Shown: positions 55,401 to 62,351 of the stretch, piece by piece | Layout of the letters: each line of letters opens with the position of its first letter | How positions within the stretch are numbered: position 1 is the stretch's first letter | Assembly (NCBI GenBank): GCA_036768485.1 | Contig: JAVLUZ010000142.1 | Location: forward strand, 6,464,006 to 6,528,005 | Direction of reading: 5' to 3' | DNA from: Mermis nigrescens | Taxonomy: Eukaryota > Nematoda > Enoplea > Mermithida > Mermithidae | Length of the DNA: 64,000 nt | Program-made: the position numbers and the translations under genes | Notes under the pieces: model-generated | What the model saw: the letters and a program-made list of their open reading frames with translations, nothing else | Told to the model about the DNA's origin: nothing | Databases searched by the model: none

Positions 55401-55919
55401 CTTTGGCTTAGGGCTCTTATGGTCTATCGATCTGACCGTACCTTTGCAGATTATTATACCTATTAAATTTTTCACGTCTTGCTGTTATCATCAATAGAAT
55501 CCAAGTCTACACTTTTTTGATTTATCATTCAATTTGTCTTGTAATATGAATTTTTATACCACTTCGACAGAAAAGCGTCTTTCTATGCTTGCGAGAGTTT
55601 TGATTATTGTTTGATTTACTTTTTCTCTTAATCAGATCTTGGAACGACTTATGAAAAGTTTCACTAGTGTGATTTTACTATCGATTACGTCGTCTTGTCT
55701 AATTTAACTTCGCCTGCCTGTTCCGTAACAAATAAGTTTTGCGTCGTCTTTCTCATTTTTGTAGGACGCCTAGGGGGCATTGGAAGCTTATCTCGTTCTA
55801 TAGATAATTTTGGTAATCACACTGGAATTTCATCGCCCGACGTCTCATTTCAGCAACCGAGAAATCCTCTAATGGTGAGATCCTATAAATTTGAAGACTT
55901 TATGACATGTGCACGTTGA
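40371..55919 (+). CDS. DBHS-family RNA-binding protein (NONO/PSPC1/SFPQ/NonA type), spliced gene
   Basis: Reconstructed from exons 40371-40486, 42613-42841, 44322-44471, 44546-44697, 47432-47527, 47602-47798, 47868-48010, 50522-50565 (tentative), 52536-52675, 52739-52792 and 55765 onward. This gives about 490 residues, like human NONO (471). Order: charged Arg/Ser-rich N-terminus; RRM1 from about 73 (RNP2 LFVGNL 76-81; RNP1 KGFSFVRM across an exon junction); RRM2 to about 215; NOPS (NPKPIFVEPLEP, QPPRFALPGSFEFEF); then a long charged coiled coil (RRRQEELERLE). DBHS proteins dimerise through NOPS and coiled coil. In the nucleus they act in transcription, splicing and RNA retention. All junctions keep frame. 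The long introns are full of transposons. The only weak links are the exon after 48010 and the 3' end. Confidence 0.92.
41194..41643 (+). CDS. Unrecognised 149-codon ORF in the first intron (doubtful)
   Basis: An open frame begins at the 5' end with a hydrophobic, Leu/Ser-rich stretch (SLSLSLSAILTSLELC) and becomes basic and polar later (RGECAEIKNFLRRGEP). No domain or motif is recognised. It lies in the intron of the DBHS gene on the same strand. The length is somewhat above chance for this AT-rich DNA, but no splice or promoter signals support it. A remnant of a mobile element is as likely. Confidence 0.2.
   Translation: MPHGKLLSLITNIYQVSLSLSLSAILTSLELCQIGKSCSYVDKVEQEQIKRYNLTKLKSFKQQSHGVFSTEFNIYIHRHFHSTNFKILRGECAEIKNFLRRGEPQYNLLASLRYDAPLVRFVRSEANGLSFTGYLDIRGVEEIRILIKS
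42613..42841 (+). CDS. DBHS gene, exon 2: start of RRM1
   Basis: Acceptor 'aaacttag', donor ATG|GTATGT. Encodes DRSNYFDRDRRSKD, then CRLFVGNLSSEVKEKDLKEVF and SSKGFSFVRM. It holds RNP2 and most of RNP1; the exon ends in phase 0 within RNP1. Confidence 0.95.
44322..44471 (+). CDS. DBHS gene, exon 3: end of RRM1, linker
   Basis: Acceptor 'actcacag', donor GAG|GTTTGT, 150 bases, phase 0 to 0. Encodes DTRAHAETAKEELDG, then RVRYAVHGASLKISEL and VSNELLIE. This is the strongly conserved DBHS sequence from RNP1 to the start of RRM2. Confidence 0.96.
44546..44697 (+). CDS. DBHS gene, exon 4: RRM2
   Basis: Follows a 74-base intron. Encodes AFQIFGDIERAVHILDDR, PTGEGIVEFERKPGAVDALR and NEGVFLLT. The donor AG|GTACAT leaves two bases that combine with C at 47432 to give Ser. 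RRM2 of DBHS proteins is atypical and contributes to dimer contacts. Confidence 0.95.
45266..45420 (+). repeat. Diverged R1-family relative
   Basis: 'aaaaaattctggggtctgg', 'ggggggtttctcaacttctg' and 'cccacgctcatgtgagg' follow the order of R1 elements. No exact TSD can be fixed. It lies in a DBHS intron. Confidence 0.45.
45780..46010 (+). repeat. Q-family repeat fragment
   Basis: Contains 'gggtcagacaggccaggcaggtactgttcaacgattctgagctg' and 'cggcgcttcgctccgg'. The series matches 53300-53420, 54090-54190, 62055-62090 and 63330-63430. It lies in a DBHS intron. Confidence 0.55.
47432..47527 (+). CDS. DBHS gene, exon 5: NOPS domain, first part
   Basis: Acceptor 'ggttttcag'. Encodes NPKPIFVEPLEPRDVEDGLG and MVQKNPQYS. 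The donor is AA|GTCAGT, with A instead of the usual G before GT. The two bases AA join A at 47602 as Lys. Confidence 0.93.
47602..47798 (+). CDS. DBHS gene, exon 6: NOPS end and coiled coil start
   Basis: Follows a 74-base intron. Encodes ERMQPPRFALPGSFEFEFG, then RWKELYRVERMRRDQLER and EAREKLENEMELAYQEYQ. The donor AAG|GTGCTT leaves G, completed by AT of the next exon to give Asp. Confidence 0.95.
47868..48010 (+). CDS. DBHS gene, exon 7: coiled coil
   Basis: Follows a 69-base intron with acceptor 'aacaaag'. Encodes LRRRQEELERLEASRRDR and REEERNRERQHMPPVG. The donor CCG|GTATAC ends in phase 0. An alternative donor, CCG|GTTGGA after 47983, is also phase 0. Confidence 0.88.
48800..49800 (+). 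repeat. Two P-family repeat copies
   Basis: Copies at about 48800-49150 and 49460-49800 share 'ttcgcgccat.aactc', 'cattttgttcaat' and 'cagaattcccatgttgtgcat' with 37165-38755. GGCGCTTCGCGCC is perfect at 49598-49610. Between them, 49250-49450 has 'gggggcggccgctccctc' and resembles 39383-39640. Confidence 0.55.
50522..50565 (+). CDS. DBHS gene, possible small exon
   Basis: 44 bases between acceptor 'ttctgtag' and a strong donor, ACAG|GTAAAG. Its length (3n+2) is exactly what is needed to join phase-0 exon 7 to exon 52536-52675; those two do not fit directly. It would encode AAFLSLTEPFSTFY plus two bases. There is no homology support, so this is an inference from splice phase. Confidence 0.35.
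50668..50720 (+). repeat. Orphan hAT-type end CAGTGGCGGATCTAGG
   Basis: 'cagtggcggatctaggatttt' is the common start of invertebrate hAT MITEs and resembles element W (52961-53127). No matching opposite end with an ATCGTAAT duplication was found downstream, so the copy is truncated or much longer. Confidence 0.5.
52536..52675 (+). CDS. DBHS gene, C-terminal exon with Met/Gln-rich helix
   Basis: Encodes SLIDSMFLKQEQMLQMRLGM then EKPPPRQMDLHRSELPVSNV, a Met/Gln-rich helix followed by a Pro-rich tail, as found after the coiled coil in DBHS proteins. The acceptor is 'ttgag' (or three bases later, same frame). The donor is CGAT|GTAATT. Confidence 0.8.
52739..52792 (+). CDS. DBHS gene, small C-terminal exon
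   Basis: Follows a 63-base intron (acceptor 'ctgtttag'). Encodes NEQIAHGVQRLMQFVQQ, an amphipathic helix. The donor CAAG|GTGGAG leaves G, completed by GA at 55765 to give Gly. Confidence 0.78.
52961..53127. mobile_element. hAT-like MITE W
   Basis: A 167-base element from CAGGGGCGGATTTAGG to CCTGGATCCGCCACAG with a perfect 8-base TSD, TTCAAAGG (52953-52960 and 53128-53135). Poly-G and poly-C tracts lie just inside the ends. It is inserted in a DBHS intron. Confidence 0.85.
54043..54435. mobile_element. Q-family element
   Basis: Ends CATACATGCACATAGGG and TTGTGCACCTATG are imperfect inverted repeats. The flanks GGTCAGCG and AGTCAGCA agree at six of eight positions. The interior has the family hallmark 'ggtcagccagacaggtactgtccggcgattttgagctg'. 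A related element frames the nest at 59776-62343. Confidence 0.5.
54444..55204 (+). mobile_element. Diverged V-family element, copy 4
   Basis: Begins 'tacggttttctctgtattcgg' directly beside the Q element and ends 'ccttgtacaaaaaacact'. The flanking CAGCAGC occurs on both sides. The inside has 'aacgtctttgtacgtgcac' and several decayed GGCGCTTCGCG motifs. It is older than the other V copies. Confidence 0.45.
55765..55919 (+). CDS. DBHS gene, last recognised exon
   Basis: Acceptor 'tttttgtag'. Encodes RLGGIGSLSRSIDNFGNHTG then SPDVSFQQPRNPLM, a Gly/Ser/Pro/Gln tail typical of this family. A good donor, ATG|GTGAGA, lies at 55874/55875. If it is used, a further exon exists that I could not find. 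If it is not, translation runs 14 more codons to TGA at 55917-55919. Confidence 0.7.
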
Positions 55920-56138
55920 TGCAGTCAACGTTTACGGTAGCATATGGCGACTAGGCTGATTGTAAATTTAAATTTTCAGGCGCGAAGCATTTTTAAGATA
56001 TCAAGCATACACGTAACGGCTCGAAATTTCGGGTGGGGGTCCCTGGCCATTTTTAGGGGGAGCGGGGGTTAAATGACCTCTAATTTTTGACCAAAAAAAC
56101 GGCCAAAGCATTCCATTTTTATAAAAACTGGGGTGGGG

Positions 56139-56727
56139 CAGTTTTTTTTTGTACAAGGTCCGTTTGTACATGTGCAAAGATGGTCCCCAAAAGTCTTTGT
56201 ACATTTAATACATTCAAATTTTTGTGTAATATAATATAGTTTAGTAGCGATTTTAGTGTGGTAAAACAGGGTGACAAACAATTACTCATTTCGGCGCGAA
56301 GCGCCGAAAATTTTCGGGAATTTTACACCTTTTCACGTTTTTGTCTTCCCAAAAATCTTTGTACATTTTGTAAACACAAATGTTTGGGTACTATTATATG
56401 GTATAGTGGCGATTTTAATGTGGTATAAACAGAGTTGCTTAACTTTTGGTTGTGTATTTTAGCCAATTTATGGGTCTCTAAGGGCAAAAATCAGTAAGAA
56501 TCGTCCTAAAACAATAATTTGACATTTTTCATTTTGAAATGCAATTTCTGTCATTATAAAGATATATAGAACACATAATTACTCATTTCGGCGCCAAAAT
56601 TTTTGCGAATTTAAGACTTTTTTGCAATTTTTGTATTCCCAAAAATCTTTGTACATCATGTACAAAGACGGTGTCGAAAAGTCTTTTTACATCGGGAAAA
56701 ATCTTTGCAGAGTACAAAAAAACACTG
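56139..56727 (-). mobile_element. V-family hAT-like element, copy 3
   Basis: From CAGTTTTTTTTTGTACAAGG to GTACAAAAAAACACTG, reverse of copy 2. It contains GGCGCGAAGCGCC (56293-56305) and several 'aatctttgtaca' motifs. The flanks share GTGGGG but do not give a clean 8-base TSD. Surrounding 'gggtgggg' and 'gggatccccc' sequence belongs to another element. Confidence 0.65.
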
Positions 56728-56729
56728 TG

Positions 56730-57891
56730 TGGGGTTCACAAATTTTCTGGCTTTGGGGGTGAGGTGGGCGACCAATTTCGGGTGGGGGATCCCCCATCAA
56801 TGTAATAACGTGTTGTCTATCCTCGTAGCATGCCTAAAAACAATTCTAGAAAATTATTCTTAAGAACATTGTAGCAGAAAAATCTGAATCTTGTGGTCTG
56901 AGAAGGCAGCCGAACTTGGCTGCATTACTGGCAATCTCTGTAGGCAGGCTTAAGTTCGGGATTGATTTTTCCAGAGGAATGGTGAACCAAAATATTTTGT
57001 ATTATATCTGAATAACTATTTCAATTTTGTAGAGAAGGTTTTTGCATTTCACCTCGTTTTTGAAAAGTTATTCAAATTGAATTCTAATTATTCTAAATTC
57101 GATTGACTTCGATGAAACGCCGCTCGTTTTAAAGTAAATCAATGAAATTTTATACCCTACCCCAAAACAACAAGTAAGAGTCATGTATAAATTATGAAAG
57201 TGGGTAGTTTTTTCGTTAATTCCTCATTTACATCAACTTATAATACTTAGCTGGTTAAAGCTCTAGCTGCTCCCTGACCGGCTGGGATTTTTAATTATTT
57301 TCTTTTTTCTTTCGTGAAAATTTCATTTTGCACGTCGACCAAACGATCACTAGAGTTCATTTTCGCGGCTCTGGCTTGTCATTTGCATGGCACGAAAAAA
57401 AGACAGCTGGAGAACATTGCAAATAAATCTTTGAGGTTGCATATGTTATCAGGTATAGCTCGGATATCTGTCATTGTCAAGGTTTTCACACTATAACTTA
57501 CCTCATTTTACATGCAGAAGTAAACTGGCGTTGTTGAAATTTCTTATTAGGTTTTGCACGTAAAATCTTATCAGGAAAGTATTTCGTGCAGTAAAACTGA
57601 ATTTGGCATTTAGTAATGTTTTTGACTTATTTCTGGGCAATTCAGGATTAATTAGAATATCCTGAATCGAAACCAAATTACGACATCTGTACCGTTATCT
57701 AGTCAAATTAGTAGCCTTCAAGGCACTTAGTACTGAAGAATAAAAAATCGCGCAAAACAGCTAAATTAGGCGCTGAGCGCCAAAAATATAAACGTTTTTA
57801 CTGGTTCCGTCTGCTGATAATTTTCGTACTTCAAAATTCACGGACTCGAACAAAAGATTTTCGTATAGGCCAGGGGGAAGTACATACATAC
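56730..57891. other. No gene recognised
   Basis: AT-rich sequence between the V-family element and the minus-strand exons. It could hold the 3' part of the minus-strand gene, but no exon was recognised. Confidence 0.4.
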
Positions 57892-58190
57892 CTCTTAAGT
57901 ACATCACTTATTACACAAAACAGATTTTCATTATACGTCGATTGGTACCCATTTATTTTCGGTTTCCTCCATTCATCGTAACGTTTATCTATATTCTGAA
58001 TATTTCTGATCTTTTCTTCCACTTTCTGATGTTTCTAGCGACCCAAGCCGGGGCATCCTCCGTTTCGAGCAGAAAGTACGGATCGCCGAACTTCGTGGGG
58101 CCCTGAACCAGAACGCGACGGGGCTTACTTCCGTTGAACGTTTCCACGTATAAGATCGTTGCGAATGATATGTCAAGTTGTTCGGCTCTG
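57892..58190 (-). CDS. Exon of an unidentified minus-strand gene (one frameshift)
   Basis: Coding-like, GC-richer sequence: AEQLDISFATILYVETFNGS, then PRRVLVQGPTKFGDPYFLLE, then EDAPAWVARNI. It continues in a second frame as EEKIRNIQNIDKRYDEWRKP. The frames meet in the 'cagaaagtgg' run near 58022-58030, where one base appears to be missing. This may be a sequencing error or decay. The acceptor 'ctattcag' and strong donor AGAG|GTATGT bound it. The first codon completes in phase with exon 59183-59380. I do not recognise the protein. No transposon signature is seen, so a host gene is favoured. Confidence 0.6.
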
Positions 58191-59182
58191 CTGAATAGCT
58201 GTGAATTCGTGAAAACCAAACTGCTATACTTTTTAATTTTATCTTGCTCTTTGATTAAATTTCTGTATATAAGAATAAAGTTTTCTATGTCATTTGTCGC
58301 TTATCGCGCTTATTCAAAGTGGCTGATTAATGAAGTACTTACCTAGTATAAACTCATGATTAAGCATGCTGCTCAGGATGCTGGGGTCATCCTTCAGCCT
58401 AAATTTTCCTGCGTCGATTTTTTTGCGTGAAAGGTTATTTAATGGAGTTTTGACGAGGCATGCAGGTTTTTTATATCAAAGATTTTCAAAAAATCAACGT
58501 TCTTTTACGCATTAACGACGGGTTTTTATCACTGTTGTATGACTGTTGTGAAATTGGAAACTACCCATACATGTTATTACGGAGCATGTCTCCAAAGTCA
58601 GAAATTTCTAATCCCCTTCCCCTGATTCTTGGAGAAACTTTCGTTTTTTGACCGAAAATTGGAGGTAATTCACCTCTCGAATGGCCGGGGACCCCACCCA
58701 AAATAAGCTGTTAGAGCATGTCAAATTTTTTCGGTGCTTCGCGCGAATTATTCATTTTCTGTGTTGGTCTTTGTAAAACACGAAGTTAAGGAATTGTTTG
58801 TCGATTGAATGATGTGAAATCAGTTGTATTGATGATTTGAAAGCGAGAATTGCCTTATTTCAGTATGAGATGAAGGGAAAATGTTCGAATTTTTCAAAGT
58901 TTTACTTCACCATTGCATAGATCTCACTGAGATACGCTCAGAAATGCCTTTGTTTTCGCCTATCTCTTAATAATTCTCGAGATATTTGACCTTGCAATTT
59001 TCGGGTTCTCTCCCCTGAAATTCCTCACCTCCACGGATGTATCACATGTATGTACGCTGCTGAGATAAGATGAGATGCAAGCGAAACCATTTTCTGTTTC
59101 GTTGAATCTTCAGGGTGCAAAATTAAATTTTAGGTGGTGGTTAGCGAAGAACAGGTCATATTGGTGCTGTTTTTCACCTCAC

Positions 59183-59380
59183 GCGATGACCGTTTGCTTA
59201 TCCAACAAATTGGCGCTCTCAATATTAGGGATTTGCACTATTGTCACTTTTATATATTTTTTACCGTGGAATGAGAAACAAACGCCGAAATCTGTCTCAT
59301 CGATCTTGCGCTCAATATCTTTCATTAATTCCGTTTCTGTATTGAAATCAAATGTTAAACGACTTGATGTGATAAATCGA
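59183..59380 (-). CDS. Upstream exon of the same unidentified minus-strand gene
   Basis: 198 bases encoding RFITSSRLTFDFNTETELM, then DIERKIDETDFGVCFSFHGK and YIKVTIVQIPNIESANLL. The composition is that of a folded soluble protein. The acceptor is 'ttacggtcag'; the donor GC|GTGAGG leaves GC, which joins C at 58190 to give Ala. The plus strand of the same interval is also open with an N-terminal hydrophobic stretch, but the minus-strand reading has proper splice sites on both sides and phase agreement. Further exons upstream were not found; transposons occupy that space. Confidence 0.6.
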
Positions 59381-59528
59381 CTGACCGTAAGTTCAATTCA
59401 TTTCAGCCTTTTGTATGTTTACTTCTATCATGTCTCATAATCTCTAGAAAAGTCAGGGCCACAGGGTCAAAGAGCCATAAAGCTTAAAGATCACTTGTTA
59501 CTATCATATATTACTGAATGTTTGTTTG

Positions 59529-59690
59529 CAGGCTTATAGCTCTGGGGAATAAGGGGTCTGAACCCCCCCCCAAAAATTTAGAAGAATCGGAAAAATAGGA
59601 CTTTTTAAACGTTATTGTGTGCTATTTTTGGGCTTAGTCCCCCAGAATTGGTGTTGGTCCCCCAAAATAGGACGGCCAGCTATGTGCCTG
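59529..59690. mobile_element. hAT-like MITE, 162 bases
   Basis: Ends CAGGCTTATAGCTCTGG and CCAGCTATGTGCCTG; perfect 8-base TSD TTTGTTTG (59521-59528 and 59691-59698). It contains C-runs of nine and five and no coding sequence. Confidence 0.85.
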
Positions 59691-59808
59691 TTTGTTTGAC
59701 CGGTCAGATGCTTTCTTCAATGCCTTTACACATGCACACTAGGGTGTATCCCCCTTATTAAAACTTGAGAAGCATCGCTTATCGGCATAGGCGGTGAGGG
59801 GGTATTAC

Positions 59809-62037
59809 CAGTGATCGACCGGGTTCAAGAAAGCCGGGCCCGGGCTTACATGCTTAAGGATATACCTTACATGCTTAAGGATATACGAGTATAGATATAT
59901 ACCTAATATCAGTGTGTTTTTTTGTACAAGGTCCGTTTGTACATGTACAAAGATGGTCCCTAAAAGTCTTTGTACATTTTGCACATGCAAATTTTTGTGT
60001 ACTATAATATATTACAGTAGCGATTTTAGTGTGGTAAAACAGGGTTTTCGATCTTAGGTAGTGTATTTTTAGCTAATTTCTGGGTTTATGACGCTAAAAA
60101 TTACTAAAAATTATCTGAAAAACGGCGCGAAGCGCCGAAAAATATTGACATTTTTCCATTCTAAATGCAAATTCTGCCATTTTAAAGATATATAGGACAA
60201 ATAATTTATCAGTTCGGCGCGAAGCGCTGAAAATTTTGGGAATTTTACACCTTTTTACAGTTTTTGTCTTCCTAAAAATCTTTGTACATTTTGTACACAC
60301 AAAATTTTTGGGTACTATAATATGGTACAGCAGCGATTTTAGTATCGTAAAAACAGAGTTCTTCGACTTTTCGTAGTATGTTTTAGCTAATTTCTGGGTC
60401 TCTAAGGGCAAAAATCACTAAGAATCGTCTTAAAACGGCGCGAAGCGCCGAAAAATTTGACATTTTTACTTTTGAAATGCAATTTCTGCCATTATAAAGA
60501 TATATAGAACACACAATTACTCATTCCGGCGCGAAGCGCCGAAATTTTTTCGAATTATAGACCTTTTTTGCAATTTTTGTCTTCCCAAAAATCTTTGTAC
60601 ATGTACAAAGACGGTCCCGAAAAGTCTTTGTACATCGGGAAAAATCTTTGCCGAATACAAAAAAAACCGTGCCTAATATAGGTATTTACTGACGATGTTG
60701 TGTTCACGTATAGCCTGTATACATATGATTATAATTAGTATAAACGTCAATAATTAATATACATGATAAGTTTAGACAGATATAGTAAGACAAAAATACA
60801 TACAAAATTTCGAATTAAATATGAGTTAAAGATTCGAAATAGGTTATGACTACAAGATATTATCATAATGTTAAGATAACGCTTTATTATAAGATTTTGC
60901 CATCTATGTCTATAGGTACATTCTGAAATTAAATTTAGCCTAGCTTTTATCATCGAAGAGTTTGCCATTTAAGTATGTATTTTTTAAATTAAATTTAGAT
61001 TAGCTATACGCCAGGTGATCGATCGATGCTAGGGATTCCGACCATTTTTCACCATCCATGACCTTGACTGCAGCTTAAATAAAAATTAAATATATTTTTC
61101 ACAAGCAGTATTTCTGACACAAACAAGCAGCTTCGTTTTCCACAGTCATCAAAGTAATTAAAAAAAATTTTGGACGCTTTGCGCCAATTAATGTATCAGC
61201 AATTTATTACATGTGCATGATTAAAAAGGGTCTAGCAACTTAATTTTAATGATTCTAGCGTTCTTTGCTTGAACTTTCCGAATCGTTAAGCGCTGTTTTA
61301 TGTTACATTATCATAAAAAAGTAAGATAAATATTAAGCACTCATTAAATCAGCTGATTCCTGCTGCATCACATAATTTCGGTTTGATATTCTAACAAATT
61401 ACAGATCTACTGATGCCTGTGATCAGCACAGTTCTGTAAAGAACTTGCAATATATCTTTAAGGGCAAGAAACGTGAGAATATGGCTAGCTACAAAATTGA
61501 ATAGATGTCCTGAAACAATTTTAGTTTGTAATTGTGTGTGACAGAAATCTTAACGAATTATAATAAATCTTAAATCTTAGCTGATTCCTACTGCAGTTCC
61601 TCGACTGAATGGAAAGTTTTTGGTTACCTATAAACCTTTGCAGTGCCACCACCTGCTACTCGTACATATGCTGCAACGATCGATCACTATTTATGCTGCA
61701 CAGTATTTACATTCATAAATACATATCAGACTCTCAGCTGGACTGCACTGCAGTAATTCATGGTGAAATGACGCATAAAAACACAGAAATGCTGTAATAA
61801 AAGTAAATATGAACTCGATGTTTAGAGCTAGGAGGATATTACGATGATCCAGATGTGTACAGAAAGGCCCAAAACAGTGCATACTAGCAGTTTTAATCCA
61901 TTTTTAGAGACAAATGTTGCTAACGTGATGGTACCACTCGAGCACATTAAGTTCTAAAAATTACTTTTTAATTAGGCCCGGGCCCGAGGCCTTTTCAGCC
62001 GGGCCCGATCTGGGCCCGTGTACTCGGTCGATCGCTG
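59809..62037. mobile_element. hAT-like element S with GGGCCCGG-rich ends
   Basis: CAGTGATCGACCGGGT at the left and CGGTCGATCGCTG at the right are inverted repeats. The TSD is a perfect GGTATTAC (59801-59808 and 62038-62045). GGGCCCGGGC motifs lie inside both ends. Element V copy 1 is inserted near the left end. The remaining 1.3 kb (60680-61970) is AT-rich and without a recognised gene; ORFs at 61609-61882 on both strands are unsupported. Confidence 0.88.
59910..60671 (-). mobile_element. V-family hAT-like element, copy 1 (best copy)
   Basis: A 762-base element with ends CAGTGTGTTTTTTTGTAC and GTATTCGG-type T-run reversed (ending AAAAAAAACCGTG), and a perfect 8-base TSD, CCTAATAT (59902-59909 and 60672-60679). 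It carries GGCGCGAAGCGCC three times perfectly (60124-60136, 60437-60449, 60528-60540) and once with one mismatch (about 60215). It also carries the 18-base palindrome CTTTGTACATGTACAAAG (60593-60610). No transposase. Confidence 0.92.
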
Positions 62038-62351
62038 GGTATTACCCCTACCTAAGGTCTTGGAAGATCAGGTACTGTCGGGTGATTTTGAGAAAAAAGG
62101 TAGAAAATTTTACCTAAAAAGGTAATTTCATCGCTAGAAACCCATAAATTGGCTTAACTTCACTAATGAGCGTCAAGAAACCCAGTTTACTGCATATAAC
62201 GTGGTGGTGTACCATTTAAATTGACATTTTGGAAGCGTCTTTGTGCATGTAGAATGTGACTGTGTACAAAAAACAGTGACTACCATTTACTATATGACGT
62301 TTCTTAGATTCCCCCTTCTGGCCGCTAGCCTTGCCCATGTATGAGAAGCAT

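Larger units (their letters stand above)
59776..62343. mobile_element. Outer Q-family element of the second nest
   Basis: Flanked by a perfect 8-base TSD, AGAAGCAT (59768-59775 and 62344-62351). The left end 'cgcttatcggcataggcggtgagg' and right end 'gccttgcccatgtatg' match the Q element at 54043-54435 in order. With inner element S removed, 'gagggggtattac' joins 'ccctacctaaggtcttgg...caggtactgtcgggtgattttgag', the family hallmark. Terminal repeat pairing is weak. Confidence 0.65.

Noticed and set aside
58134..58346. A 70-codon plus-strand ORF
   Set aside because: It overlaps the minus-strand exon at 57892-58190 and lacks support of its own.
59075..59440. A plus-strand ORF with an N-terminal hydrophobic anchor (LALSILGICTIVTFIYFLPW)
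   Set aside because: The opposite strand of the same interval reads as an exon with acceptor, donor and phase agreement with a second exon. The hydrophobic stretch is the complement of that exon.
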